From the NCBI GenBank assembly GCA_964640665.1, contig CAZXHT010000019.1, positions 15,423 to 79,422 on the forward strand: DNA of 64,000 nucleotides, in the 5' to 3' direction. How positions within the stretch are numbered: the first letter of the stretch is position 1; each line of letters begins with the position of its first letter. Below the pieces are notes generated by a model. The model saw only the letters and a list, made by a program, of their open reading frames with translations, was not told where the DNA came from and did not search any database. The DNA comes from DATKYQ01 sp964640665. GTDB lineage: Bacteria > Myxococcota > B64-G9. The translations under genes and the position numbers were made by a program. Shown one piece after another: positions 9,172 through 17,975 of this stretch.

Positions 9172-10188
9172 ATGGACGAGCACACGGTCGGAATCGCGGG
9201 TATCGGCAGTTACTTGCCGAAAAAAATCATCGATGCCTGGGAGGCGGTCAGGGGCACCGGGGTAAACCGCGAGAAGTTCGATCGCATCGGCTGCAAGCGA
9301 CTGCACCAGGCAGGCCCGGGCGAAATGCCCAGCGACATGTCGATCGAGGCGAGCCGCCTGGCCCTCGATGACGCAGGGCTTACTCCCGCCGAGATCGACG
9401 TCATCATCTACACCGGCTCGGTCAAGGATCACACACGCTGGCAGGCGGCGGCCAAGATACAATACCAGCTCGGCTGCAAGAACGCCTATGGCTTCGACAT
9501 CTACCAGGGCTGCAACGGCCAGAACATGGCCATGAACATCGGCCGCTCCATGATCAGCTCGGACCCGCACGTCAAGACCGTGCTGATCACTTCCGGGGAA
9601 CGCTTCGACAGCACCCTCGATCCTCCCATCCTGGGGCGCACCTACCTGTTCGGCGACGGCGGCAGCGCGGGAATTCTGAAACGCGACCATCCTGAATTCG
9701 TCATCATCTCGACCGCTTACAAGACCTGGGGTATTCACCACGGCAACTTCTGCGTGCCTGAAATCGGCGCCTTTTCGAAGCTGAGCATGGAGGTGGTCGA
9801 ACGCGGCGGCCACCAACTGCAGATCTGGCGCCCCCTCTGCACAACCCGGGAGGAATTGCAAGAGTTCGGAGAACGCCTGATCGAGATTGCCGATCAGCTG
9901 ATCGATAAAGCCTGTGCCCGGGCCGGCGTGACCCGCGACGAGATCGACTTCGTCGCCACCGTCAACGGTTCCAAGAGGCACAACAGCGTCTTTCTCGAAC
10001 GCATGCGGCTTTCCGGGTGCAAGTCGAACATCGACTATATCGAGGAGTGTGCCCACATGGGCAGCACCGATACCTTCTACAACCTGGATCGCGCCCGGCG
10101 TGAAGGGGAAGTCTCCAAGGGTGACCTGATCCTGTTCTACACGGGAGGAGCCGGCTACACCTGGGCGATCACTATGGTGCGCTACTGA
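9172..10188 (+). CDS. 3-oxoacyl-ACP synthase III-like protein (thiolase fold)
   Basis: A 338-residue protein of the KAS III (FabH) family. The start MDEHTVGIAGIGSYLP puts the conserved first strand where expected. The nucleophile is Cys114 in DIYQGCNGQ, at the position of Cys112 in E. coli FabH, and FGDGGSAGIL matches the dimer/active-site loop. The other two catalytic residues are altered: the usual PHQAN reads SKRHN, and the HGNTS segment reads AHMGSTDT, so neither the standard His nor Asn is obvious. It may therefore act as a condensing or acyl-transfer enzyme on an unusual substrate rather than in housekeeping fatty acid synthesis. It stands alone, overlapping the convergent HAD gene by 7 bases. 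Confidence 0.78.
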   Translation: MDEHTVGIAGIGSYLPKKIIDAWEAVRGTGVNREKFDRIGCKRLHQAGPGEMPSDMSIEASRLALDDAGLTPAEIDVIIYTGSVKDHTRWQAAAKIQYQLGCKNAYGFDIYQGCNGQNMAMNIGRSMISSDPHVKTVLITSGERFDSTLDPPILGRTYLFGDGGSAGILKRDHPEFVIISTAYKTWGIHHGNFCVPEIGAFSKLSMEVVERGGHQLQIWRPLCTTREELQEFGERLIEIADQLIDKACARAGVTRDEIDFVATVNGSKRHNSVFLERMRLSGCKSNIDYIEECAHMGSTDTFYNLDRARREGEVSKGDLILFYTGGAGYTWAITMVRY

Positions 10189-10796
10189 GTCATCACTCCC
10201 AACCTAGCCAGCCCGATCCCGAGATCGGAGTGATTCGTGAAAAGCAAGGCCTGCATACCAACTTCGCGGGCCCCTGAGACGTTTTCTTCGAGATCGTCTA
10301 TAAACAGGCAGCGCCCGGGCTCGACGCCGACGTTTCGAGCCGCGGCTTGGTAAGCCTCCCGGGCGGGTTTTAGCACTCCCGTCTCGAAACTGAGAGTCGG
10401 CCGTTCGATCAGGCCCAGCCAGGGGTTCCTGTCGATCTCGTGCCGCCAGTGCAACGGATCGGTATCTGACAATAATCCCGTGGGTAGGTGTGCGGCAACA
10501 GCACGCAGTGTTTCCTGCGCTCCTTGAAGATCATGGAACACGTCACACCATTGCCTGGCGAAATCGGGGTAAGGCATCTCCTCGCCCAGCAGGCGGCACA
10601 CCCGGGTGTGGAACTCCCCGGGGGGCATGTGCCCTGTGGCGAAGAGGGAGTAGGTTTCACGCCAGGCGCGCCCCGCCGGCGTTGCGCTGTTTTGCTTTTC
10701 CAGAGTGGCCAACAGTCGCTTCCAGAGTCCCCGGGAAACGTCGACACCTACCAGCACCCGGCCCAGGTCGAAGATCACGGCCTCTGGCTTGGGCAT
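10182..10796 (-). CDS. HAD-superfamily hydrolase (subfamily IA)
   Basis: A 204-residue HAD phosphatase-like protein. Motif I is AVIFDLGRVLVGVD, with the second Asp replaced by Gly as in the YihX-like IA-variant-3 group. Motif II is LLSDTDPLH, motif III is the Lys in TGVLKPAREAY, and motif IV is CLFIDDLEENV. The helical cap inserts after motif I. Family members dephosphorylate small sugar or nucleotide phosphates; the substrate is not predictable. It is the last gene of a minus-strand set that starts with the pilB-like ATPase, 7 bases after the PilZ-FHA gene. Confidence 0.8.
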   Translation of the reverse strand: MPKPEAVIFDLGRVLVGVDVSRGLWKRLLATLEKQNSATPAGRAWRETYSLFATGHMPPGEFHTRVCRLLGEEMPYPDFARQWCDVFHDLQGAQETLRAVAAHLPTGLLSDTDPLHWRHEIDRNPWLGLIERPTLSFETGVLKPAREAYQAAARNVGVEPGRCLFIDDLEENVSGAREVGMQALLFTNHSDLGIGLARLGVMTQ

Positions 10797-10803
10797 GTTC
10801 GAC

Positions 10804-11547
10804 TCAGACAGACTTGGTGACCAGGTACTGCAGTCGTACCTTGCCGACCTTGAAAACCATGCCGTTATTCAGTACCAGGCTATGGATGGGTCTCCCCCTG
10901 AAATTGATACCATTGGTGCTGGACAGGTCGATGATGACGTGACGGTCGTTATGCAGGTAGATATGGGCATGGCGCCTTGAAACAGACGCGTCATCGATGA
11001 TGAAATCGCATTCATGGGGATCGCGTCCGACGATCTTGTCGCTGCCGCGCAACCTGAACTCCAGACCGTCGGGGTGATCTTCGACAATCAGGATTCCCTC
11101 GCGAACGCTCACACGCGAACGACCCAGCGGAGGCATAGTCCCTGACGGCCGGCCTATCTTGGTCGGGACATTGAATAGTTCGAGGTGGCTCGTGAGTGTT
11201 CGACGAGTCGCCGGGCTCAGATCGGTAAACATGACCCGCTTGCCGCGCCCGTTCTTGTCGACGCCGACCACCTCGCCCGTAACCCGGACGGCAGCCTCGC
11301 GACCGGCCAGCGTCAGGGAAAGTCTTATACTTGAGCCCCGTGCGAACGGGATCGGTTGGTGAAACCCGACACCACCGGCGGAAATGTTGGCGGTGCGGCG
11401 GTAAGTTCGCCGTCCGCTGGTTTCCACCTCGACCATGATCTCGGCTGCCACCCGTTTCTCGTGCCGCCGTTCGCCCTTGCGGCGTTCGAGCGCAGCATCA
11501 TTGACCTCTTTGCTCGTTCGCTTGCGCCGTTTGCGTCTGCGATCCAT
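10804..11547 (-). CDS. PilZ-FHA fusion protein
   Basis: A 247-residue protein with a very basic N-terminus (MDRRRKRRKRTSK), a PilZ domain (about 25-125; RRHEKR plus NISAGGVGF) and a C-terminal FHA domain (about 150-240; KIVGRDPHECDFIID, VSRRHAHI, LSSTNGINFRG). Both the cyclic-di-GMP motifs and the phosphopeptide-binding residues are intact, so it could link second-messenger and Ser/Thr phosphorylation signals. The ATG at 11547 is preferred over a TTG at 11562 because a GAGG site lies upstream and only 11 bases separate it from the gpsA stop. It lies in the pilB-AAA-gpsA set. Confidence 0.85.
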   Translation of the reverse strand: MDRRRKRRKRTSKEVNDAALERRKGERRHEKRVAAEIMVEVETSGRRTYRRTANISAGGVGFHQPIPFARGSSIRLSLTLAGREAAVRVTGEVVGVDKNGRGKRVMFTDLSPATRRTLTSHLELFNVPTKIGRPSGTMPPLGRSRVSVREGILIVEDHPDGLEFRLRGSDKIVGRDPHECDFIIDDASVSRRHAHIYLHNDRHVIIDLSSTNGINFRGRPIHSLVLNNGMVFKVGKVRLQYLVTKSV

Positions 11548-11558
11548 GCTTTGTGACC

Positions 11559-12569
11559 TCAAGTGTAGATTTCCTTCTTTAAGCTGCGCGACATTAACCC
11601 CACGACGGCGTCATTGGCGGGCAGATCCTCGTAGATCATACGATAGACCATCTCGGCGATGGGCATTTCGATCTGTTCGCGCCTGGCAAGGAAATGAACC
11701 GACTTGGCGGTTTTTATGCCCTCGGCCACTTGGCGCATGTCTTTCAGGATCTCTTCCATCTTCATTCCCTGGCCGAGTTTCTGGCCCACCGTGCGGTTAC
11801 GGCTCAGTCCGCCCCAGCAGGTAAGGACGAGATCGCCCATTCCGCTGAGACCCGACATGGTAAGGGGATTGGCTCCCATCTTGATTGCCAGACGGGTAAT
11901 CTCCGCCAGCCCACGGGTGATCAAGGCCGCGATGGTGTTGGTTCCGAGGCCCAATCCGTCTGCCGCGCCGGAGGCGATGGCAATCACGTTCTTCAGTGCG
12001 CCGCCAAGCTCGACCCCGGTCACGTCGGTCGTGGTGTAGACCCGGAAAGCCCCGCCGGACATCATTTCTTGCACGGACCTGGCGACCTTCTCGAAACGCG
12101 CCGCCACGCTGACGGCGGTGGGGAAGCGCTGCCCGACCTCGCGGGCGAAGCTCGGTCCGGACAGAAACGCGAGCATCGGGTGTGCGGCGATTGGCAAGAC
12201 GTCTTCGAGCACCTCGCTCATCGTCATCATGGTATCATTTTCGATCCCCTTCGAGGCGCTGACGATCGGCACGCCGGGCGGTATGTGCCGGGCGGCTGCG
12301 GTCAATACCTTGCGAACGACATGTGAGGGAACCACCGACAGGATCAGGTCGCGGCCGGCCAGGCACTCGGCCAACTCGGCCGAGGCCCGCAGATTTTCCG
12401 GCAACTCGATGCCGGGAAGATAAGTTTTGTTCTCGTGATAGTTGTTTATCTCGGCGACTACTTCGGGTTCGAAGGCCCAGACAATAACGTCATCACTCTT
12501 GTTGGACATCAGGTGGGCCAGGGCAGTGCCCCATGCCCCGGCCCCGATGACTCCAACCTTGAGACTCAT
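11559..12569 (-). CDS. gpsA: Glycerol-3-phosphate dehydrogenase [NAD(P)+], copy 1
   Basis: A 336-residue enzyme that reduces dihydroxyacetone phosphate to sn-glycerol 3-phosphate, the backbone of phospholipids. The NAD(P)-binding motif GAGAWGTALA starts at residue 7. The catalytic-domain signatures FLSGPSFAREV and the Lys in GGALKNVIAIASGAADGLGLG are intact, and length is typical. MSLKVGVIG is the natural start; the longer frame adds an unconserved leader. It lies 23 bases after the AAA+ ATPase gene and just before the PilZ-FHA gene, an unexpected signalling neighbourhood. A diverged second copy lies at 22489-23529. Confidence 0.92.
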   Translation of the reverse strand: MSLKVGVIGAGAWGTALAHLMSNKSDDVIVWAFEPEVVAEINNYHENKTYLPGIELPENLRASAELAECLAGRDLILSVVPSHVVRKVLTAAARHIPPGVPIVSASKGIENDTMMTMSEVLEDVLPIAAHPMLAFLSGPSFAREVGQRFPTAVSVAARFEKVARSVQEMMSGGAFRVYTTTDVTGVELGGALKNVIAIASGAADGLGLGTNTIAALITRGLAEITRLAIKMGANPLTMSGLSGMGDLVLTCWGGLSRNRTVGQKLGQGMKMEEILKDMRQVAEGIKTAKSVHFLARREQIEMPIAEMVYRMIYEDLPANDAVVGLMSRSLKKEIYT

Positions 12570-12592
12570 TGATGACTCCAAGGCGCTTTTTC

Positions 12593-14056
12593 CTATTCCT
12601 GTTCGAAAAGATCCATAAGCGATTGGTCCAGGCTTGCACGCCGCGCCCTCGTCTTGGCCCATTCACGGAGACCTTTGATCTTTTCCTCGTAAGTGGCGTA
12701 AAGGGGGACGATCTCGTCCAGTTCCTTGCTGATATCCGCGCTGGTAACTTCGCGCTTTTCTCCGAAAGCGCGGTACATGCCGGCCACGACCCCCTGCTCG
12801 AGCTCCGCTCCCGAGAAGTACTCGGCCTGGCGCGCCAATTTTTCCAGCTCGTACGTCTTACTGTCGCGGCCGCGGTGCTCGAGGTGGATCTCGAGAATGT
12901 CCCGGCGTTCGTGAACGTCGGGCAGGTCGACGAAGAAGGTCTCGTCGAAGCGGCCCTTGCGCAAGAGTTCCGGTGGCAGGTCGCTGACCTCGTTGGCCGT
13001 GGCCACGACGAAAACCGCGTCGCGCTTTTCTTGCAGCCAGGTCACGAACGAGCCGAACACCCGCGAAGCGTTGCCCGAACCTTCGCCGGAAGTGGCAAAC
13101 CCCTTTTCGATCTCATCCACCCATAAAACGACCGGCGCCAGCGATTCGGAGATGGTCACGGCCCGGTGGATGGCCGTTTCAGGCGAGGCCGAGCCGAATA
13201 CCGCTCCGAGATCCAGGCGCACCAGGGGCAGGCGCCAGGCGCCGGCGACCGCCTTGGCGGTCAGGCTCTTGCCGCAACCCTGAACGCCGATCAACAGCAG
13301 GCCCTTGGGAGCCGGTAGCCCGTATTGTTGAGCCTCGTCATCGAAAGCACGTGAGCGATCGGTTACCCAGCGCTTGACCTCCTCGAGCCCGCCCACGTTG
13401 TCGAGCTGCTCATCCAGCTCGAGATACTCGAGCACTTCGCTCTTGCGGATGGATTTCTTTTTCTCCTCGAGGATCAACGAGATGTCATCCAGCTTGAAGC
13501 CGCCTCCCTTGTGCAGTGCCTTGGTGAACACGCGCCGGGCCTCGTTTTCAGTCAGGCCGCGCGCCGCCCGCACGACGCTCTCGATGAAGTCCTCGGGAAA
13601 TATCACCTGCTCGGCGGCGCAGATTCGCCCAAAAAGCCCGTCGAGATCCTCGCGCGACGGCAACGGCAGCTCCAGCAGGGCGATGTCCTTCTCCAGTTCA
13701 GGGGGCAGAACCAGGACGGGTGAAACGACGATCAGGCTGTGTCCGCTGCGGCCGAGCAGGGGCAGGATATCCCGTATGCGTCGCAACACCTCCGGGTCCC
13801 GCAAGAAGTGGTGGAAGTCGAGCAGCAAGGTAGCCCCGGCCTTGACATCATCCAGCGACCTGAATAGTCGGGCGGGATCCTTGAGCTCCTTGCCACCGAC
13901 GCCGCCGGTGCGACTCCAGATACCAGCCTTCAGGCCCAGTTCTGTCATTACCCCGGCCACCAGCCGCGAGGCGCGCTCCTCCTCGTGTGTCAGCAGGTAT
14001 ATCAGCGGATACCCGGACTCGATCAGCAGCTTGAGTTCCTCTGTCACCGGGTGCAT
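12593..14056 (-). CDS. AAA+ ATPase, Ycf46-like
   Basis: A 487-residue cytoplasmic AAA+ ATPase with an unusual N-terminal half (about 1-220) that looks like a non-catalytic ATPase-type domain, followed by a complete AAA module. Walker A is GVQGCGKS (around residue 257), Walker B is VVLWVDEIEKG, sensor 1 is VVATANEVSDLP, and the arginine finger region is LLRKGRFDE. The whole layout matches the Ycf46 family found in cyanobacteria and scattered bacteria, whose role is poorly known. The gene starts 14 bases after the pilB-like ATPase gene and is probably co-transcribed with it. Confidence 0.85.
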   Translation of the reverse strand: MHPVTEELKLLIESGYPLIYLLTHEEERASRLVAGVMTELGLKAGIWSRTGGVGGKELKDPARLFRSLDDVKAGATLLLDFHHFLRDPEVLRRIRDILPLLGRSGHSLIVVSPVLVLPPELEKDIALLELPLPSREDLDGLFGRICAAEQVIFPEDFIESVVRAARGLTENEARRVFTKALHKGGGFKLDDISLILEEKKKSIRKSEVLEYLELDEQLDNVGGLEEVKRWVTDRSRAFDDEAQQYGLPAPKGLLLIGVQGCGKSLTAKAVAGAWRLPLVRLDLGAVFGSASPETAIHRAVTISESLAPVVLWVDEIEKGFATSGEGSGNASRVFGSFVTWLQEKRDAVFVVATANEVSDLPPELLRKGRFDETFFVDLPDVHERRDILEIHLEHRGRDSKTYELEKLARQAEYFSGAELEQGVVAGMYRAFGEKREVTSADISKELDEIVPLYATYEEKIKGLREWAKTRARRASLDQSLMDLFEQE

Positions 14057-14070
14057 GATTGTCCTCCAGC

Positions 14071-15870
14071 TCAGTCGGCTGTGACCCGGATGACTTCCTC
14101 GAAGGTGGTCACTCCCTGGGCCAGTTTCTTGATGGCTACCTCCCTGAGCGTGTTCATTCCGTCCAGGCGGGCTACCTTCATGATTTCCTTGGTGTCGGCT
14201 TTCTCGTTGATCAATCTGACGATCTTCTCGTTAACCGGCATGAGTTCGTAGAGGGCCACCCGCCCGAAGTACCCGGTGCCGCGACAGGTGGGGCAGCCCT
14301 CGCCGTAGTAAACCGGCAATTTTTTCTGGCTACCCTCGGGCATCTTCATGCGCAGCGAGTTTATCTGGTCGGGTGTCAAGAAAGTTTTTTGCTTGCAGTT
14401 CTGGCAAATCGTGCGAACCAGGCGCTGGGCCAGCACCCCGACCAGGGTGGACGAAAGTAGAAACGGTTCTACCCCCAGGTCGTTCATCCGGCCGATGGCT
14501 GCCCCCGAATCGTTGGTGTGCAGGGTGGCGAAAACCATGTGACCGGTCAATGCGGCCTGCACGGCGTTCGAGGCAGTCTCCGCGTCACGCACCTCGCCGA
14601 CCATGATAATATCGGGATCCTGGCGCAGGATTGTGCGTAGCGCGGAGGCGAAAGTGATCCCGATGTTCTGCATGACGGCCACCTGGTTGAAGTCTTCGAC
14701 CACCATCTCGATCGGGTCTTCGATCGAAACGATGTTCACGTCGGGTCCGGCAAGGTACTTCAGTGCCGAGTAGAGGGAGGTGGTCTTGCCGCTGCCGGTT
14801 GGTCCGGTCACCAGGATCAGCCCGTGGGGCTGGGTAATGAACGACTCGAACAACTTGTATTCCTTGGGATAGAAACCCAAACTGGAAAGATCCTGCATTA
14901 GCAGGCTCGGATCGAAGATGCGAATGACGACCTTCTCGCCGAAGGCCACCGGCATGGTCGAGACGCGCAGCTCGGTTTCTTGCTCTCCCTTGCCGGTCTT
15001 GATGCGGCCGTCCTGGGGGCGGCGTTTCTCGGCGATATCCAGGCGCGCCAGCATCTTGATTCTGGAGACGACGGCGGCATGTACAACCTTGGGCAAGGTC
15101 GTGACGGCGTGCAGGATCCCGTCGATGCGTACCCGGACCCGGCTGTGATCTCTCTTGGGCTCGATATGAATGTCCGAGGCCCGCTGATCAAATGCGTAAT
15201 GGAGCATATACTCGACGGCGTTGACGACGTGCTTATCGGTCGCCTCCAGATCATCGACCGCCTTGAGACGGACCAGTTGTTCGAGGTTGCCCAGGTCGGT
15301 TCCTGCTTCCATGGTCAGCGCGGCCGCCTTGACGCTGGTGCGGAACCCGTACATCTCGGTGATGATGCGTTGGATGTCGCTCTTGGCGGAAACCACCGGC
15401 GCGATCTGGTAACTGGTGATCCGGCGCAGGTTTTCGAGCAGCTCGACGTCGAAGGGATCCGCCACCGCCACGCTGAGCGTACCGTTATCGAGCCCGAGAG
15501 CTAGTACGCTATGCCTGCGGGCAAACGGCCGGGAGAAAATCGAGGTCACCAGCTTCATGTCTAGCTTGAGGGGATCAACCTTCTCGTGAGGCAGCTTGGC
15601 GGCTTCCGCCAACACCTGGGCAATGCGATCTTCCGTCAAGGTTGCGTTTTTCTTGCCTGGAATCGGCAGGTTGAACGATGCCAGCAATTCAGGGTTGGCG
15701 ATCTCGATTCTGTGACGACCCTGTCGTGAATGCGCCTCCTGTCCCTTGAGCAGCCGCTGGCGCTGAGCGTTTTCCTTGGCCAGCACATAGCGCACCTGCT
15801 CCTCATCGATCAGTCCGCGCTCGAGCATCAGCGAACACAGGTCTCTGAGATCCGGAGAATGAACTGCCAT
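14071..15870 (-). CDS. pilB: PilB/GspE-type assembly ATPase
   Basis: A secretion/pilus extension ATPase of about 600 residues that energises type IV pilus or type II pseudopilus assembly at the inner membrane. The N-terminal MshEN-type domain (about 20-150) is followed by the motor: Walker A GPTGSGKTTSL (around 355), the Asp box with IEDPIEMV, Walker B IIMVGEVRDAETA and the His box HTNDSGAAIGR. A zinc site of two Cys pairs (CQNCK and CPTCRGTGYFGR) is typical of this family. No other pilus genes are in the window, so pilB versus gspE cannot be settled. ATG 15888 is an alternative start six codons upstream; neither has a clear ribosome-binding site. Confidence 0.85.
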   Translation of the reverse strand: MAVHSPDLRDLCSLMLERGLIDEEQVRYVLAKENAQRQRLLKGQEAHSRQGRHRIEIANPELLASFNLPIPGKKNATLTEDRIAQVLAEAAKLPHEKVDPLKLDMKLVTSIFSRPFARRHSVLALGLDNGTLSVAVADPFDVELLENLRRITSYQIAPVVSAKSDIQRIITEMYGFRTSVKAAALTMEAGTDLGNLEQLVRLKAVDDLEATDKHVVNAVEYMLHYAFDQRASDIHIEPKRDHSRVRVRIDGILHAVTTLPKVVHAAVVSRIKMLARLDIAEKRRPQDGRIKTGKGEQETELRVSTMPVAFGEKVVIRIFDPSLLMQDLSSLGFYPKEYKLFESFITQPHGLILVTGPTGSGKTTSLYSALKYLAGPDVNIVSIEDPIEMVVEDFNQVAVMQNIGITFASALRTILRQDPDIIMVGEVRDAETASNAVQAALTGHMVFATLHTNDSGAAIGRMNDLGVEPFLLSSTLVGVLAQRLVRTICQNCKQKTFLTPDQINSLRMKMPEGSQKKLPVYYGEGCPTCRGTGYFGRVALYELMPVNEKIVRLINEKADTKEIMKVARLDGMNTLREVAIKKLAQGVTTFEEVIRVTAD

Positions 15871-15932
15871 GATTACGTGATGTAACATGCGTGCTGTTTA
15901 TATGTCAACGAGCAGCGGCCGGTTTTTACCTC

Positions 15933-15961
15933 TTGCGCCGTGCCGATGTCGATCGTATTAT
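15933..15961 (+). promoter_or_regulatory. Putative sigma-70 promoter of the selenoprotein gene
   Basis: TTGCGC (15933-15938), a 17-base spacer and TATTAT (15956-15961) lie 34 bases before the start codon. The -10 matches five of six consensus bases, the -35 only three. The region is the divergent space between the pilB-like gene and the selenoprotein gene, so a promoter is needed here. Confidence 0.4.
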
Positions 15962-15994
15962 GGTCGAATCTTTGCAATATCGGAGGTATGGGAA

Positions 15995-17305
15995 ATGAAG
16001 AAAATTCGAATCTTGCCATGGCTTCTCGCGCTTTTTATGATGGCGCCGGTCGCCCTGGCCCAGGGGCCTCGGGCCAAAATCAGGCCGAGCTTCAAGAGGC
16101 AGCTTAAACTGAAGAAACTCGCGGCCCCGTCGGTCCACAACGTCAAGCCGGTCAAACAATCCGGCCCGGCTCCCGTGATTGCCTGCGACGGGGCGGATTA
16201 TGACTTCGGGTCGGTCTCCCAGGGCGATGTGGTACAGCATGTCTTCCGGATAAAAAATAAGGGTAAGGGCGTGCTGAACATTCAGCGCGCCCGCGGCGGG
16301 TGAGGCTGCACGGCTGCCGTCGTTTCGGCGTCGGACATTCCCCCGGGCGGGGAAGGAAAAATTGAAGTCAAGGTAAAGACCGCCGGTCGCAAGGGCAAGC
16401 TGCAGAAATCGGCCACGGTCTACTCCAACGACCCCCAAAAGCCGCAGTTCAGACTCACCTTGCGTGGACAGGTAGAGGTCATCGCCGGCTTCGAGCCCGC
16501 GCGGCTCAATCTGAAGAACGTGGCCATGGGAAAAGGCATCACCGAAACCGTTAAAGTAATCGCCAAGGATCTGGACAAGCTGAAGATTAGCGAGGTGACC
16601 TCGAGCAAGCCGGATCAGATCACGGCCGAGCTGATCGAGCAGGACGGCCGGCAGGCCGTCAAGGTGACGCTCAAGGCCCAGGAAAAGCCGGGCCGCATCT
16701 CGGCGCAGGTGAAAGCCAAGACGAACCTGGCATCTCCCAAGGAGTTGCAGCTCTATATCTACGGCCAGGTGTCTCCCGACCTTGTCGTCGATCGACCTTA
16801 CGTTTTTTTCTCTCCGGCCGGGTTGTCCTCAAAGGGCAGTGCGCTGGCCCGCTGCTCCGGGCTGGTTGCGGGAATAGTGGGCAGGCGCAGCGGCATCGTC
16901 AAGATCAAGGTGTCCTCGCTGGGCGGCAAGCCTTTCAACATCAAGGGGGTCGACGATCCGAGCGGAGTCGTCGTCGGCTACCCGGAGAAAAATGATAAAG
17001 ACTGGTACGTCTATCTCGCGCTGGCAGGCCAGCCGGCCAAGCGCAGGGGCACGTTCAAGATCAAGACCGATCGAGACGACCAGGCGTCGATCGACATACA
17101 CTACGGCACGGGAGCGGCAGTCGGAAGCCGCCTTCCGCGGCCGGTTCCGGGGCAGCCGCCTCCGGGCGCCCGGGTGTTTCAGGCACGTCACGCCCCGGGA
17201 CAGCCGGGTAGCATCAAGTTGGCGCCCAAGCTGAGAAAAATCCCGCCGGCTTTGAGGTCGAAGCTTGCGCCGCTGAAAGTGGTCAAACCCAAGACGAAGA
17301 AATAA
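15995..17305 (+). CDS. DUF1573-like exported selenoprotein (in-frame UGA = selenocysteine)
   Basis: The start ATG at 15995 follows GGAGG and opens with a signal peptide (residues 1-23, ending VALAQ). The frame meets TGA at codon 103 (16301-16303) and then stays open to 17305, giving 436 residues. Around the TGA the protein reads LNIQRARGG-U-GCTAAVV, then IPPGGEGKIEVKVKT and TVYSNDPQ. DUF1573 proteins carry a conserved Cys-Gly-Cys-Thr exactly here, so the TGA replaces the first Cys of a CGC pair, giving a U-G-C redox motif. A tRNA-Sec gene in the same window supports recoding. A second domain without the motif and a basic, proline-rich tail follow. The protein is probably periplasmic or surface-exposed; its substrate is unknown. 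Confidence 0.85.
16301..16303 (+). other. Recoded UGA (selenocysteine codon)
   Basis: TGA at codon 103 of the DUF1573-like gene. The codons GGC TGC ACG that follow complete the family's CGCT signature. Directly downstream, a GC-rich hairpin can form with its loop about 16-20 bases after the UGA: GCC (16316-16318) pairs with GGC (16327-16329), with a loop starting in GTCG. That position suits a bacterial SECIS element, but the fold was judged by eye only. Confidence 0.75.
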
Positions 17306-17323
17306 CCAGGGGGTCTGTTTCAA

Positions 17324-17974
17324 ATGGCATTTTTCTGGAAAAAGCAGGACACCGTTGAAAAAATGTTGGCGCAATACTTCGAGCGCTGCGACACTTGTTT
17401 CGAACTTTTCGAAAAAGCCTTCAACATATACGTCGAAAACGGCCATGGCGCCTCTTTCGAGGCCGCCGTCCAGAAGGCGCACGAGGCCGAATCGGCCGCC
17501 GACGACCAGCGTCGCGAGATAGAACTGACCCTTTACGGCAAGGCACTGCTGCCCGAGTCGCGCGGAGACTTACTGGGCCTGCTGGAGACCTTCGACACAC
17601 TGCCCAACATGGCCGAGACGGTGCTCTTCGTGATCCTCTGCCAGAAGACCGTCATCCCGGAAGACCTGCTCGAATATTACAAGAAGCTGGTCGAGATCAA
17701 CCTGCAGGCCTACTATCTTGTCCGTAGGGCAGTGGACGAACTGCTGAACAATCCAAGGGCGACGCTACACACCACCAAGGACGTGGACGAAAAGGAAAGC
17801 GAGTCCGATCGCCTGGAACGTAAAGTCATTCGGAGTATATTCGAAAAGCAGGAGTTGAGCCCGGGCATGCAGCTGCTGCTCAAGGAAATCGTCCTGATGA
17901 TTGGCAAGATCTCCGACCGCGCCGAAAGGGTGGCCGACCGCATCGGTATTGTGGCCATCAAGCGCCAGATCTGA
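17324..17974 (+). CDS. DUF47-family PhoU-like phosphate transport accessory protein
   Basis: A 216-residue all-helical protein of the DUF47 (PhoU-like) family, which accompanies Pit phosphate transporters. Evidence: starts MAFFWKKQDTVEKML, has several long amphipathic helices with paired acidic patches (AESAADDQRREIE and DVDEKESESDRLERK) that in this family bind metal ions, and lies one base upstream of a pit gene. It probably regulates or gates that transporter from the cytoplasm. It starts 18 bases after the selenoprotein gene and may be in the same transcript. Confidence 0.85.
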   Translation: MAFFWKKQDTVEKMLAQYFERCDTCFELFEKAFNIYVENGHGASFEAAVQKAHEAESAADDQRREIELTLYGKALLPESRGDLLGLLETFDTLPNMAETVLFVILCQKTVIPEDLLEYYKKLVEINLQAYYLVRRAVDELLNNPRATLHTTKDVDEKESESDRLERKVIRSIFEKQELSPGMQLLLKEIVLMIGKISDRAERVADRIGIVAIKRQI

Positions 17975-17975
17975 T

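Noticed and set aside
16301..16303. Nonsense mutation splitting a DUF1573 gene into two pseudogene parts
   Set aside because: The downstream frame is intact for 334 codons, the TGA sits exactly on a conserved redox Cys, and a selC gene is present, so recoding explains it better.
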